From an uncultured Ruminococcus sp. (lineage in GTDB: Bacteria; Bacillota; Clostridia; Oscillospirales; Ruminococcaceae), in contig UQKC01000001.1 of NCBI GenBank assembly GCA_900541495.1, forward strand, positions 110,312 to 174,311: a stretch of 64,000 nt of DNA, in the 5' to 3' direction. A program made the position numbers and the translations under genes. The notes beneath the pieces are model-generated. The model was not told the DNA's origin. It made no database searches and saw only the letters and a list, made by a program, of their open reading frames with translations. This document shows, piece after piece, positions 24,560 through 33,980 of this stretch (the first letter of the stretch is position 1; each line of letters starts with the position of its first letter).

Positions 24560-26926
24560 TTATTTCAGCTCAATTATTGTAACACCGTCTTCTCCCTCAC
24601 CGAACAGTCCGGGACGGAAACTCTTTACAGACGGATGCGATTTAAGGCGCTTCTGTATTCCCGCACGGAGAACTCCCGTTCCCTTTCCATGAATAACAGT
24701 AATGATACCTGCACCTGAAAGAACAGCATTGTCGATGAACATATCAAGTTCGTGAATGCCTTCATCAACAGCACAGCCACGAATATCAAGTTCAAGCGAC
24801 GGCTTTCTCTGAAGCTTGCTCTGAATTCCCGCTTTTGATACTCTCTTGTTCTGAACAGTTACCTTTGGTTCGTTTTCGATAAGTCTTAACTTGCTGACAT
24901 TGACCTTTGTTTTCATAATTCCAGCCTGAACAAAAACATTTCCGCTGCTGTCGGGGTCGCTTGCAAGAATACCCGTTTTATCGATATCAAAAATAAGAAC
25001 TTTGTCGCCACGTTTCAACGGACGTGGGAGCTTATATTCCTTGCGTTCACGCTGCTGAACGGGATTTGCCGTATCATACATCTTGCTCATTGCAGATTTC
25101 TGACGGGATTTTGCACTCGCAAGGTCAGCTTTGTTCTGCTGTTTGCGCATATCTTCAAGCTGACCGAGAAGCTCATCAGACTGCATACGGCAACTTTCAA
25201 CGATTCGCATAGCCTGAACTCTTGCCTTTTCAAGCTCCCCTGCTTTTTTCTCATTAAGCTCATCAAGTTCCTTTTCAAGCTGAGCTGTTTTTTCAGCCTG
25301 CTCATTTTTGAGCTTTGTAAGTTCTTTGTTCTGATTTTCAAGGTCAATTCGTGCTTTTTCAAGATTTGCAACAACTTCTTCAAAGCGCTGATTTTCCGAT
25401 GAAACAAGCGATTTTGCACGATCGATTATATTTTGCGGAACGCCAAGCTTTGACGAAATAGAAAAAGCGTTCGATTTACCCGGCGAACCGATTATAAGCC
25501 GATATGTCGGCTGCATCGTTGCGGTATCAAATTCACACGAAGCATTTTCAATACCCTTTGTTTCAATAGCAAAAAGCTTCAATTCCTGATAATGCGTTGT
25601 AACAAGAAGCTTTGCTCCCTTAGCTATCATATCTTCAATGATAGAAACAGCAAGCGCAGCACCCTCAACAGGGTCAGTACCCGAACCGAGCTCATCAAGA
25701 AGTATGAGCGAATGGTCATCAGCCGCTTCAAGTATCTTTACAACGCTGCTCATGTGTGACGAGAAAGTCGAAAGGCTCTGTTCGATGCTCTGCTGATCGC
25801 CGATATTTACAAGAATATGTTCAAATACTGAAACTCGGCTGCCGTCCGATGCAGGTATCATAAGTCCGCACATAGCCATAGCAGTAAGAAGTCCCGTTGT
25901 TTTAAGGATAACCGTCTTACCGCCCGTATTAGGGCCTGTAACAATAAGTGCCTGATAGACCTCGCCAAGCTTTATATCGACAGGAACGACCTTATCCGCA
26001 GCAATAAGCGGATGACGTGCCTTTTTAAGGTCGGTAATGCCGTCATCGGAAATTGCAGGGATACAACCTCTCATTTTTGCACCAAGATTAGCCTTAGCGA
26101 AATACAAATTAAGCTCCGCACAAGTTTCATAGTCAGCAGAAAGCGACTCTGCACAGTAAGAACAATCACCCGAAAGCTCCGCAATAATGCGCTCTATCTC
26201 TTCTTTTTCACGGCTTTTGAGAATTTTGATATCATTGTTAGCTTCAACGACCGACATAGGCTCAATGAAGTATGTTGAACCCGTTGCAGATGTTGCGTGA
26301 ACCAATCCCGGCACATTTCCCTTATGTTCCGCCTTTACAGGAAGAACATAACGCCCGTCACGGATAGTAACGATATTTTCCTGCAAGGATTTCTGAACCT
26401 CGGAATTGCGCACAAGCTTGTCAAGGCTTTCTCTGATCTTAACACCAGCCTGTGCAATCTTTCTTCTGATATCCGCAAGCTCATGGCTTGCCATATCGGA
26501 TATCTCATCTTCGGAAAGGATAGAGTTCTTGATCTTGTCTTCAAGAAAACTATTCGGTGAAAGCGATGAAAACAGCTCACAAAGAGTTGTATCCTTTTCT
26601 TCAACGGATTTATACCAATCAGAAATTATTCTTACCTGATAAAGCATCTGACCGATGTCGATAAGCTCACGGAGTGAAAGACTTGCACCTGATGAAGCTC
26701 TGCGAAGCGAACCTCTTATATCCTTGAACGCCGTAAAACCGGGAGTGCCATATTTTACGGAAAGCTCAAATGCATCCTCGGTTTTCTTCATCTCTTTTTT
26801 TACTTTTTCAAGATCTGTGCATGGTGAAAGAGCCAATGCCATTTCTTTCGTGTGTGAATTGGACGCTTCGTCCGAAAGCATCTCTAAAATTTTATGTAAT
26901 TCAAGTGACTTATAGTAGTTATTCAT
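24560..26926 (-). CDS. mutS2: endonuclease MutS2
   Basis: 788 residues. It has an N-terminal MutS core without the mismatch-recognition domain, then an ABC ATPase with Walker A GPNTGGKT and LLDELGSGTDP. A long coiled coil (about 520-620, rich in E/K/Q) follows, and then a C-terminal Smr nuclease domain (LDIRGCAVDEGIHELD ... HGKGTG). MutS2 acts on recombination intermediates and stalled or collided ribosomes in Firmicutes. It overlaps recO by four bases. Confidence 0.96.
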   Translation of the reverse strand: MNNYYKSLELHKILEMLSDEASNSHTKEMALALSPCTDLEKVKKEMKKTEDAFELSVKYGTPGFTAFKDIRGSLRRASSGASLSLRELIDIGQMLYQVRIISDWYKSVEEKDTTLCELFSSLSPNSFLEDKIKNSILSEDEISDMASHELADIRRKIAQAGVKIRESLDKLVRNSEVQKSLQENIVTIRDGRYVLPVKAEHKGNVPGLVHATSATGSTYFIEPMSVVEANNDIKILKSREKEEIERIIAELSGDCSYCAESLSADYETCAELNLYFAKANLGAKMRGCIPAISDDGITDLKKARHPLIAADKVVPVDIKLGEVYQALIVTGPNTGGKTVILKTTGLLTAMAMCGLMIPASDGSRVSVFEHILVNIGDQQSIEQSLSTFSSHMSSVVKILEAADDHSLILLDELGSGTDPVEGAALAVSIIEDMIAKGAKLLVTTHYQELKLFAIETKGIENASCEFDTATMQPTYRLIIGSPGKSNAFSISSKLGVPQNIIDRAKSLVSSENQRFEEVVANLEKARIDLENQNKELTKLKNEQAEKTAQLEKELDELNEKKAGELEKARVQAMRIVESCRMQSDELLGQLEDMRKQQNKADLASAKSRQKSAMSKMYDTANPVQQRERKEYKLPRPLKRGDKVLIFDIDKTGILASDPDSSGNVFVQAGIMKTKVNVSKLRLIENEPKVTVQNKRVSKAGIQSKLQRKPSLELDIRGCAVDEGIHELDMFIDNAVLSGAGIITVIHGKGTGVLRAGIQKRLKSHPSVKSFRPGLFGEGEDGVTIIELK

Positions 26927-27717
26927 GATGTTTGACCTTTCTCAAAGGGGTTGCATATCTCATGGTAATAATTAAGCGATCTGAACGTTCTGCCAAACTG
27001 TGTATAAATGTATTTTTCCGTAACTTCATTTACTTTAGCCAAAGCTTTGTCCGAGATGCGGAAATTAAACAGCTTATCTATCGGCGAAAGCGCAATATGC
27101 TGAAGTGCTTCAAACTCAGAGTGAGTAAGCTTTACACGATAGTAGCTTTCTTCAAGTTCTTTTTCATGAAAATGATATTCGCAGTAAAAGCGTGACTTGT
27201 CGATAATAAAATACATCGGGTCAGCTTCATAATCATAGCATATACGACAGCCGATAAGCTGCGGAACAAGACCTATTTCCGTAACGAACCGAAGTTCAAA
27301 AACACTTTTGATGAATTCGCAGCTTCGCTGATCTGTATTAAGAAAATACAGACAATTGAGCATAAGCCGCATTATATCGTGTTCATGTTTTCTGCTCGTT
27401 GCAAGTACAGCATGACGCGCAAGTTCACCGAAATAACAGACAAGCGAAAGCTTTTTTATATCAAACCTCAGATTATAAAAATCGTGCTTTACTTCGCTGC
27501 TGTCAAGATAATATTTGTCGTTGCTCATTCTAAGACAAAACGTTGAATAGGCAAAAAGCTGCGTTGCGGCATGGTTCTTTGAAGTTATCTTCTTTGAGCC
27601 TTTCGCTGAAACTTCAAGCGTTCCATAGTTTTCGGTGAGTATGCTTATATATTTGTCATTCTCACCGACGCATCTTTCAAGGACAACTATCCCGTCAACC
27701 GTCAGCATTGATGCCAT
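26923..27717 (-). CDS. recO: DNA repair protein RecO
   Basis: 264 residues with an N-terminal OB fold (VDGIVVLERCVGENDKYISILTENYG) and a central helical domain (CYFGELARHAVLATSRKHEHD). Only part of the usual RecO zinc cluster is evident: residues around C181 (GCRICYDYEADPMYFI) and C199 (RFYCEYH). RecO loads RecA onto SSB-coated DNA with RecR. It follows era and the yqzL-like gene, the order found in many Firmicutes. Confidence 0.92.
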   Translation of the reverse strand: MASMLTVDGIVVLERCVGENDKYISILTENYGTLEVSAKGSKKITSKNHAATQLFAYSTFCLRMSNDKYYLDSSEVKHDFYNLRFDIKKLSLVCYFGELARHAVLATSRKHEHDIMRLMLNCLYFLNTDQRSCEFIKSVFELRFVTEIGLVPQLIGCRICYDYEADPMYFIIDKSRFYCEYHFHEKELEESYYRVKLTHSEFEALQHIALSPIDKLFNFRISDKALAKVNEVTEKYIYTQFGRTFRSLNYYHEICNPFEKGQTS

Positions 27718-27723
27718 ATTCTT

Positions 27724-27918
27724 TCATCTCGCTTTCATTTGCGCAGATAGCGTATTATCCGATATCTGACCGCAAAAATGCGGTTCTTCGGCGGATATGC
27801 CTGAATAACCATATTCCGCAGAATTGCCGCACTTGTAAATTCCTTTATATTTTAAATAGTCAGCAATATTGCCGCTCCTGGTAAATTCGTCCCAAAGTAT
27901 ATCTTTTTCATCATTCAT
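27724..27918 (-). CDS. YqzL-like small protein
   Basis: 64 residues. The N-terminal part ILWDEFTRSGNIADYLKYKG matches the short YqzL domain (xFWxxFxxTGxxxxYLxYK). The C-terminal half (about 30-64) is unlike typical YqzL, which is only 45-50 residues. Its position between era and recO is the same as that of yqzL in Bacillus and supports the assignment. The function is unknown. Confidence 0.75.
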   Translation of the reverse strand: MNDEKDILWDEFTRSGNIADYLKYKGIYKCGNSAEYGYSGISAEEPHFCGQISDNTLSAQMKAR

Positions 27919-27969
27919 AATACAGCCCCGCTTTCGGAAAACTACATTATGATTATGCCCTTCCGGAAC

Positions 27970-28884
27970 TTAATTATCAGAGGTATTATTTGAAAGTCCG
28001 AAGCTTCTTATCATAGCTTCGCTGTTGCGCCAGTCTTCCTTGACCTTTACCCAGCACTGGAGATTTACTTTTATCTCAAAAAATTTTTCAAGGTCTTCAC
28101 GGGCATACTGTCCGATCTTTTTGAGCATTGCACCGTGCTTTCCGATTATCATTCCCTTGTGCGAATCTCTTTCACAGTAGATAACAGCTGAAATGTCAAG
28201 TATATCTTCACCCGAAGAATCAGTTCTTTCACTCATCTGCTCAACTGTAACGGCAATGCCGTGAGGAACTTCATCGTGCATAAGGCGAAGAATCTTTTCA
28301 CGGATAATTTCAGCCGCAAGCACACGTTCAGGCTGATCTGTGAACGAATCATCAGGGAAATAATGCGGACCTTCGGCAGCGTATTTCTTGGTTTCTTCCC
28401 ATACGATATCTATGCCGTCATTACGTACAACACTTATGGGAATAACGCTCTTGAAATCATACAAAGCCGAAAATTCAGCTATCTTTAAAGCGACTTTTTC
28501 CTTGTCGGGAAGCAGATCTATCTTGTTAAGTATGAGAATAACATTATCCTTTTTGTGAAAACTGTTTATTATCCTCTTGTCAATGTCATTAATGGCTTTT
28601 GAAGCATCTGCTACCATAAGTATAAGGTCTACATCGGTAACGGAATCCTTGACAGCCTTGTTCATACTTTCTCCAAGCTTGTTCTTGGCTTTCTGTACAC
28701 CCGGAGTATCCATAAAAACATACTGTGCTTCGTTTTCCGTAACAATGCCCGTGATCCTTGTACGCGTTGTCTGTGGCTTGGAGCTTATAGCAGCGATCTT
28801 CTCCCCTACAAGTGCATTCAGAAGTGAAGATTTACCCGCATTTGCGCGTCCTACGATAGTGATAAACTCAATTTTTGTATTCAT
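27970..28884 (-). CDS. era: ribosome-assembly GTPase Era
   Basis: About 304 residues. The GTPase domain has GRANAGKSSLLN, DTPGVQKAKNKL and NKIDLL, and the C-terminal KH domain includes the GKHGAMLKKIG loop near residue 245 (usual GKxGxxLKxIG). It binds the 3' end of 16S rRNA during 30S maturation. The ATG at 28884 follows AAAGGA by seven bases. The upstream part of the frame overlaps ybeY. Confidence 0.96.
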   Translation of the reverse strand: MNTKIEFITIVGRANAGKSSLLNALVGEKIAAISSKPQTTRTRITGIVTENEAQYVFMDTPGVQKAKNKLGESMNKAVKDSVTDVDLILMVADASKAINDIDKRIINSFHKKDNVILILNKIDLLPDKEKVALKIAEFSALYDFKSVIPISVVRNDGIDIVWEETKKYAAEGPHYFPDDSFTDQPERVLAAEIIREKILRLMHDEVPHGIAVTVEQMSERTDSSGEDILDISAVIYCERDSHKGMIIGKHGAMLKKIGQYAREDLEKFFEIKVNLQCWVKVKEDWRNSEAMIRSFGLSNNTSDN

Positions 28885-28898
28885 AACCCGTTCCTTTA

Positions 28899-29402
28899 TC
28901 ATTCGCCGTCATTTACAAAAGTAGCATCTCTTGAAATACCGAGCGAATCAAGAATGATCTCTTCCTTTTCGTGCATCTTGGCAGCATCGAGCGGTGAAGT
29001 TTCGTGGTCGTATCCAAGAAGATGAAGCATTGAATGTACAGTGAGGAAACCAACTTCCCTTTCAAGGGAATGGCCGTAAATATGTGCCTGCTTTACAGCA
29101 GTTTCCATAGAAATAACTACATCTCCGAGCAGATATGCGCCTGTTTCATTATTGAGATCGTAAACGCCGTTTTCGCCCAAAGGGAATGAAAGAACATCGG
29201 TCGATTTATCCTTGTTTCTGTAAACACGGTTGAGCTTGCGTATCTCTGCGTTATTGACAAAAGAAACGCTTACCTCGGCAGCACCGGGGAATTTTTCCGT
29301 AGTCAAAACAGCCTGACAGCACTTTCTTACAAGAAGTCTAAGACCTACGGGGATCTTTACTTCACGCTGATTATTTCTTATCATTACCTTAACCTTTGCC
29401 AT
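28899..29402 (-). CDS. ybeY: rRNA maturation endoribonuclease YbeY
   Basis: About 167 residues. The metal-binding H-x3-H-x5-H motif is present (TVHSMLHLLGYDHE), preceded by NKDKSTDVLSFP. It processes the 3' end of 16S rRNA with zinc. Neighbours phoH and era are the standard ones. The ATG at 29402 has AAAGGAA nine bases upstream and is preferred to 29411. Confidence 0.95.
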   Translation of the reverse strand: MAKVKVMIRNNQREVKIPVGLRLLVRKCCQAVLTTEKFPGAAEVSVSFVNNAEIRKLNRVYRNKDKSTDVLSFPLGENGVYDLNNETGAYLLGDVVISMETAVKQAHIYGHSLEREVGFLTVHSMLHLLGYDHETSPLDAAKMHEKEEIILDSLGISRDATFVNDGE

Positions 29403-29407
29403 AAAAA

Positions 29408-30388
29408 TCATTTCCTTTCTGTATTTCTTTCCCTTTTCTGTTCGCTTGCCTTTTCATAAGCCTTGATAATATCCTGTACAAGCTTATGACGGACAACGTC
29501 TTTTTCTGTAAAATGCATTACTGCAATATCATCAACATTTTTTAGTATCCTCATCGCATCGATAAGTCCCGATTTATTGCTGTCGGGTAAGTCTATCTGA
29601 GTAATATCACCCGTTATGACCATTTTGCTGTTGAAGCCAAGTCTTGTAAGGAACATTTTTATCTGTTCACGGGTGGTATTCTGTGCTTCGTCAAGAATTA
29701 TGAACGAATCATCGAGCGTTCGTCCTCGCATATATGCAAGCGGAGCAACCTCTATCGTCCCCTTTTCCATGTGTTTTGCAAAAGTATCTGCGCCAAACAT
29801 ATCAAACAACGCATCATACAGCGGTCTTAAATACGGATCAACTTTGTTCTGAAGATCACCGGGAAGAAAGCCAAGCTTCTCACCTGCTTCAACAGCAGGT
29901 CTTGTGAGTATTATCTTGTTTACTTCATGCGCCTTAAAAGCTTTGACCGCCATTGCCACTGCAAGATAAGTCTTACCCGTTCCCGCAGGACCGACACCCA
30001 TAACAATAGTGTTTTTTTCAATAGCTTTTACATAGTTTTTCTGACCGAGTGTTTTAGCCTTAACGACTTTTCCGCCCGATGTAACACATATACCGCCGTC
30101 CGCAAGCTTTACCGCCTGCTCCGACTCGCCCTCATCAACAAGAGAACTTACATATCTAATGCTTTGTTCGTTTATCGTTTCACCTTTTTTTATAAGGTCA
30201 AGCATAGTTTTAACGGCAGATTCCGCACGGCGCACACCGTCTTCCTCACCGCTTATCCGTATATCCGTTCCTCGGCTGAGAACAGCAACGCCGTACTGCC
30301 GCTGGATAAAATTTATATTTTCATCGAAACTCCCGAAAAGTGCGCTTATCTCGTCAACATTGCTGACCTGAATAATACGCTCTGCCAT
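29408..30388 (-). CDS. PhoH family ATPase (PhoL)
   Basis: 326 residues. Walker A is GPAGTGKTYLA (about 133-143) and Walker B FIILDEAQNTT; a TRPAVEAGEKLGFLPGDL stretch lies between them. It probably works with YbeY in rRNA processing, as inferred from the universal gene pair. The N-terminal part contains a KH-like segment. It is the first gene of the phoH-ybeY-era-yqzL-recO-mutS2 run. Confidence 0.94.
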   Translation of the reverse strand: MAERIIQVSNVDEISALFGSFDENINFIQRQYGVAVLSRGTDIRISGEEDGVRRAESAVKTMLDLIKKGETINEQSIRYVSSLVDEGESEQAVKLADGGICVTSGGKVVKAKTLGQKNYVKAIEKNTIVMGVGPAGTGKTYLAVAMAVKAFKAHEVNKIILTRPAVEAGEKLGFLPGDLQNKVDPYLRPLYDALFDMFGADTFAKHMEKGTIEVAPLAYMRGRTLDDSFIILDEAQNTTREQIKMFLTRLGFNSKMVITGDITQIDLPDSNKSGLIDAMRILKNVDDIAVMHFTEKDVVRHKLVQDIIKAYEKASEQKRERNTERK

Positions 30389-30501
30389 AAAGTCACCTCA
30401 GATAGAATAATTTTTTCGCCATTATTTATTTTAACACAAAAAATAATAAAATAAAAGTATGAAAAATTAATATTTTAACATTTGATAAATTTTTGAACCG
30501 T

Positions 30502-31155
30502 TTAAAGTGCCACTACCTCAGCAAGCTCGCTTACATTTTTGGCAATATAATCCGCCCCGGCATCAAGCAGCTCGGGATAAGAACCATATCCGTAAAGAAC
30601 GCCTGCCGTTTTTATGCCATTTTCCCTTGCACCGATAACATCAAACTTTCTGTCGCCGACCATAAGAATTCTTGACGGATCATCAATACCTATCTCTTTC
30701 ATTGCATAAGCAATAACTTCGGATTTCTTGACGATCTTCTCATCAAATGATGCTCCTGCAATGTATTCAAACATCTGTGACATATGAAGATGCTGAACTA
30801 TTCTTCTTGCAAAAAGCTCAGGCTTTGATGTTGCGATAACAGCCTTTCGCCCCGTGTTTTCAATAAACGAAAGCAGTTTATCCACTCTCTTGTACGGCCA
30901 GCAGCGAAGAATTCCTCGGCTCTCATAATAAACTCTGTAGTAAGAGATCGCTTTTTCGGCTTCTTCGTCCGAAAATCCATAATAATACATAAACGAATCT
31001 TTAAGAGGAGGTCCTACAAATACTTTGAGCGCACTCAATTCTTTTTCAATTATCCCCATTTTCTTTAAGGCATACTGAACGGACAGAGTTATTCCGTCGC
31101 CTGAATCTATCATTGTTCCATCAAGGTCAAAAAATATATAATCGAATTGTCCCAT
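30502..31155 (-). CDS. HAD-superfamily phosphatase (phosphoglycolate phosphatase-like)
   Basis: About 217 residues of HAD class I. Motif I is FFDLDGTMIDSGDG, motif II is AVIATSKPE, and motif III with the acidic pair is ILMVGDRKFDVIGARENG. A helical cap lies between motifs I and II. It is likely a phosphatase acting on a small phosphorylated metabolite (phosphoglycolate or pyrophosphate types share this shape), with the substrate unknown. The ATG at 31155 has GGGAG seven bases upstream. Confidence 0.85.
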   Translation of the reverse strand: MGQFDYIFFDLDGTMIDSGDGITLSVQYALKKMGIIEKELSALKVFVGPPLKDSFMYYYGFSDEEAEKAISYYRVYYESRGILRCWPYKRVDKLLSFIENTGRKAVIATSKPELFARRIVQHLHMSQMFEYIAGASFDEKIVKKSEVIAYAMKEIGIDDPSRILMVGDRKFDVIGARENGIKTAGVLYGYGSYPELLDAGADYIAKNVSELAEVVAL

Positions 31156-31305
31156 GATCGATCTCCCGAGTACCGGCATTTCATCGGTATTTTTATAAAT
31201 ATAAACAAATTATATCACAACAAGTTGATTTTTTCAAGAAAAATCGCTGTTAAATCGTACATTATCCTCTATATTTTCATTTTTCGGCAAAATTGGTGTT
31301 ATTTC

Positions 31306-31334
31306 TTGCAATTCTTTATGTAAAATGGTATAAT
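31306..31334 (+). promoter_or_regulatory. sigma-A promoter of the WYL regulator
   Basis: TTGCAA (31306-31311), 17-base spacer, TATAAT (31329-31334), directed to the gene at 31386 from the intergenic space shared with the divergent HAD gene. Confidence 0.75.
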
Positions 31335-31385
31335 AAAAGCATCGAAAATTCGTCCGATATAACTTATTGAAACGGAAGTGATATC

Positions 31386-32363
31386 TTGACACAGCCAAAA
31401 CAGCACCTAAAACTTTTATATATCGCGAAAATGCTGTATGAAAAAACTGACGAAGAACACCCTATCTCCATTGCAGAAATGATACAGGGCCTTGCCGAAG
31501 CAGGTATAAAAGCGGAGCGAAAATCTGTTTACAGTGATATCGAAGCCCTTAAAGAATTCGGTCTTGACATTATTACCGTAAAAGGCCAATGCAACCGTTA
31601 CTATATTGCAAGCAGGCAGTTTGAACTGCCAGAGCTGAAGCTTCTCGCCGATGCGGTTTGTTCCGCTAAATTTTTGACAGAAAAGAAATCGGAGCTACTC
31701 CTGCATAAAATCGAATCGCTCGCAGGTGTCCATGAGGGTATGCTCATCGAACGTCAGGTAATGGTCGTTGACCGAGTTAAGTCGATGAACGAACAGATCT
31801 ACATAAACGTTGACGCTATCCACAAAGCCATAAATGAGGGCAAACAGATCTCATTCCGTTATTTTGATTACAACACTAACAAGCAAAAAGTCTACCGCGA
31901 GGGCGAAAGAGTTTGTTCCCCCTGTGCACTGACTTGGAATGATGAAAAATACTACCTTGTTTCCTACTATCTCAAATATCCCGAAAACTACACAAATTTC
32001 CGAGTTGACCGTATGTCAAATATAAAAATACTCGATGAACCTGTGCTACGATCTCCCCAAGAGCTGAACATTTCCGAATATCTCAATTCTACTTTTTCGA
32101 TGTTCAGCGGAGATACCGTCGAAGCTGTGCTGAAATTCGATAAAAAGCTCATAAATCCCGTTATAGACCGATTTGGAATAAATGCTGATATTGTAAACCT
32201 TGATATCGATCATTTTAAAATAAAGGTAAATATCAAAGCTCAGCCGCCGTTTTTTGCATGGCTTTTCCAGTTTGGAAAATCGGCTTCAATAATCTCGCCC
32301 AAATCGCTTAAAGAAGACTATAAAAAAATGCTCACCGAAGTTATTTCAAACTTTGATGAATAA
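31386..32363 (+). CDS. WYL-domain transcriptional regulator
   Basis: 325 residues. It has an N-terminal winged helix-turn-helix (KLLYIAKMLYEKTDEEHPISIAEM ... SVYSDIEALKEFG) followed by a WYL-type ligand domain with ALTWNDEKYYLVSYY and FRVDRMSNI. Such proteins bind nucleic acid or nucleotides and control transcription. The start is TTG, preceded by GGAAG. The gene is probably co-transcribed with the C_GCAxxG_C_C gene 18 bases downstream. The targets are unknown. Confidence 0.88.
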   Translation: MTQPKQHLKLLYIAKMLYEKTDEEHPISIAEMIQGLAEAGIKAERKSVYSDIEALKEFGLDIITVKGQCNRYYIASRQFELPELKLLADAVCSAKFLTEKKSELLLHKIESLAGVHEGMLIERQVMVVDRVKSMNEQIYINVDAIHKAINEGKQISFRYFDYNTNKQKVYREGERVCSPCALTWNDEKYYLVSYYLKYPENYTNFRVDRMSNIKILDEPVLRSPQELNISEYLNSTFSMFSGDTVEAVLKFDKKLINPVIDRFGINADIVNLDIDHFKIKVNIKAQPPFFAWLFQFGKSASIISPKSLKEDYKKMLTEVISNFDE

Positions 32364-32380
32364 GAAAGAGGTATAAATTT

Positions 32381-32800
32381 ATGGAAAGCAGAACAGAACT
32401 CGCTGTAGAACGCAAAAATAAAGGCTATAACTGTGCTCAGGCTGTTGCCTGCACATACTGCGACCTTGTCGGTCTGAGCGAAGAAACAATGTATAAAATA
32501 ATGGAGGGCTTCGGCTCGGGTTTCGGTACTACCGAGGGCACTTGCGGTGCAATAACAGGTGCAGTAGCACTCGCAGGTATGAAAAACAGCACCGCCGACC
32601 TTGAAAAGAACAGTTCAAAGGGTTCAACAGCCAAAATCTCCAGAGAAATAATGTCGCGCTTTAAAGAAGCCGCTGGCGGAACTATCTGCCGCGTTCTCAA
32701 AGGCATCGATACAAAGATCGTTCTCCATTCCTGCAATGACTGCGTTCTTGATGCCGCCAAAATAGTTGAGGAAGTTGTTTTTCCCGAAAAATTCAACTGA
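32381..32800 (+). CDS. C_GCAxxG_C_C family protein
   Basis: 139 residues with the family pattern of conserved cysteines: NCAQAVACTYC, then GFGSGFGTTEGTCGAITGAV, CRVLKG and SCNDCVLDA. These small proteins are suggested to bind metal or take part in redox chemistry, but no function is proven. The gene follows the WYL regulator closely and is followed by repeat copy 1. Confidence 0.85.
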   Translation: MESRTELAVERKNKGYNCAQAVACTYCDLVGLSEETMYKIMEGFGSGFGTTEGTCGAITGAVALAGMKNSTADLEKNSSKGSTAKISREIMSRFKEAAGGTICRVLKGIDTKIVLHSCNDCVLDAAKIVEEVVFPEKFN

Positions 32801-32813
32801 TTTTTCTGAGTTG

Positions 32814-32902
32814 TAATAAAATAAAGGAAAAAATCTGCGCCGAAATCCAATATATTCGGGATCGTCGGCTTGATTTTTTCTAAATTTTAATGGTGTTTAG
32901 TA
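32814..32902 (+). repeat. MITE-like palindromic repeat, copy 1 (type A)
   Basis: 89 bp downstream of the C_GCAxxG gene. The right end reads GGTGTTTAG-TA. The arms share AGGAAAAAATCTGCGCCGA on one side and the reverse complement of TCGGCTTGATTTTTTCTA on the other. The left end is degenerate (TA-ATAAAAT). It is the same element type as the copies at 56.2 and 60.6 kb. Confidence 0.8.
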
Positions 32903-32958
32903 TAAAATCCTTTTATCTAAAAATAATATTTACATATTTGATATGAAAGGATCATTTT

Positions 32959-33942
32959 ATGGAACAGATAGCTTTTTTTGATACGAAGCCTTATGATAAA
33001 GAATGGTTTCTGAAATATGGTACAAACTATAAATTCAAATTCTTTGAAAGCAAGCTCACTCCCGACAGTGCCGAACTCGCCAAAGGCTGCAAAGCTGTGA
33101 TCGCATTTGTAAATGATACGATCGATAAAAACACTATCGATGTGCTTTGCAGTGTTGGCGTTGAACTTGTGGCATTGCGCTGTGCAGGCTTTAACAACGT
33201 TGACCTGAAATATGCCAAAAACAAGATAAACGTTGTCCGCGTACCAACATACTCCCCTTACGCCGTTGCCGAACACGCTATGGCAATGCTGCTCACGCTG
33301 AACCGAAAGATACACAAGGCCTACAACCGAACAAGAGAATTCAATTTCAGCCTTAACGGTCTTACGGGTTTTGACCTTTACGGAAAAACAGCTGGCATAA
33401 TCGGAACGGGACAGATCGGCTGCATCTTTATGAATATATGCAAAGGCTTCGGAATGAATGTCGTTGCGTATGACCCATACCCTAAAAAGGACTCCGACAT
33501 AAACTACGTTTCGCTCGATGACCTGCTCGGACAAAGCAGTATAATATCTCTCCATTGTCCGCTCACGCCCGAAACGAAGTTCATCATCAACGAAAAAAAC
33601 ATCAAAAAGATGAAAGACGGAGCTTTTATCGTCAATACTTCCAGAGGAAAGCTTATCGACAGCGGCGCGCTTATTTCAGCACTTAAATCCGGAAAATTAG
33701 GCGGCGCTTGTCTTGATGTTTATGAAGAAGAAACATCATTTTTCTTTGAAGATTGGTCTGGCGAAGTAATTGACGACGATGAACTTTCCGTCCTCGTTTC
33801 AATGCCGAATGTTATCATCACCTCTCATCAGGCTTTTCTCACAAAAGAAGCTTTGCAGAAGATAGCAGAGGTAACGGTCTATAACCTCGATCAATTTTTC
33901 AGTGGAAAACCGCTTGATAATATTGTCGAATATACAAAATGA
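32959..33942 (+). CDS. D-2-hydroxyacid dehydrogenase (D-lactate dehydrogenase-like)
   Basis: 327 residues. The NAD-binding motif is GIIGTGQIG (about 145-153). Catalytic Arg lies in VNTSRGKLIDSGAL, Glu in YEEE and His in ITSHQAF. An YSPYAVAEHAMAMLL helix precedes the cofactor domain, as in fermentative LdhA enzymes. It reduces pyruvate or another 2-ketoacid with NADH. An AAAGGA ribosome site is present, and repeat copy 1 lies just upstream. Confidence 0.9.
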   Translation: MEQIAFFDTKPYDKEWFLKYGTNYKFKFFESKLTPDSAELAKGCKAVIAFVNDTIDKNTIDVLCSVGVELVALRCAGFNNVDLKYAKNKINVVRVPTYSPYAVAEHAMAMLLTLNRKIHKAYNRTREFNFSLNGLTGFDLYGKTAGIIGTGQIGCIFMNICKGFGMNVVAYDPYPKKDSDINYVSLDDLLGQSSIISLHCPLTPETKFIINEKNIKKMKDGAFIVNTSRGKLIDSGALISALKSGKLGGACLDVYEEETSFFFEDWSGEVIDDDELSVLVSMPNVIITSHQAFLTKEALQKIAEVTVYNLDQFFSGKPLDNIVEYTK

Positions 33943-33947
33943 TGCCC

Positions 33948-33979
33948 AAAGGCGCAAGGTTCTCCCTGCGCCTTTTTTT
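33948..33979 (+). terminator. intrinsic terminator of the dehydrogenase gene
   Basis: GGCGCA.GG pairs with CC.TGCGCC around a short loop, followed by seven T. It ends two bases before the convergent spoIVB stop. Confidence 0.92.
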
Positions 33980-33980
33980 G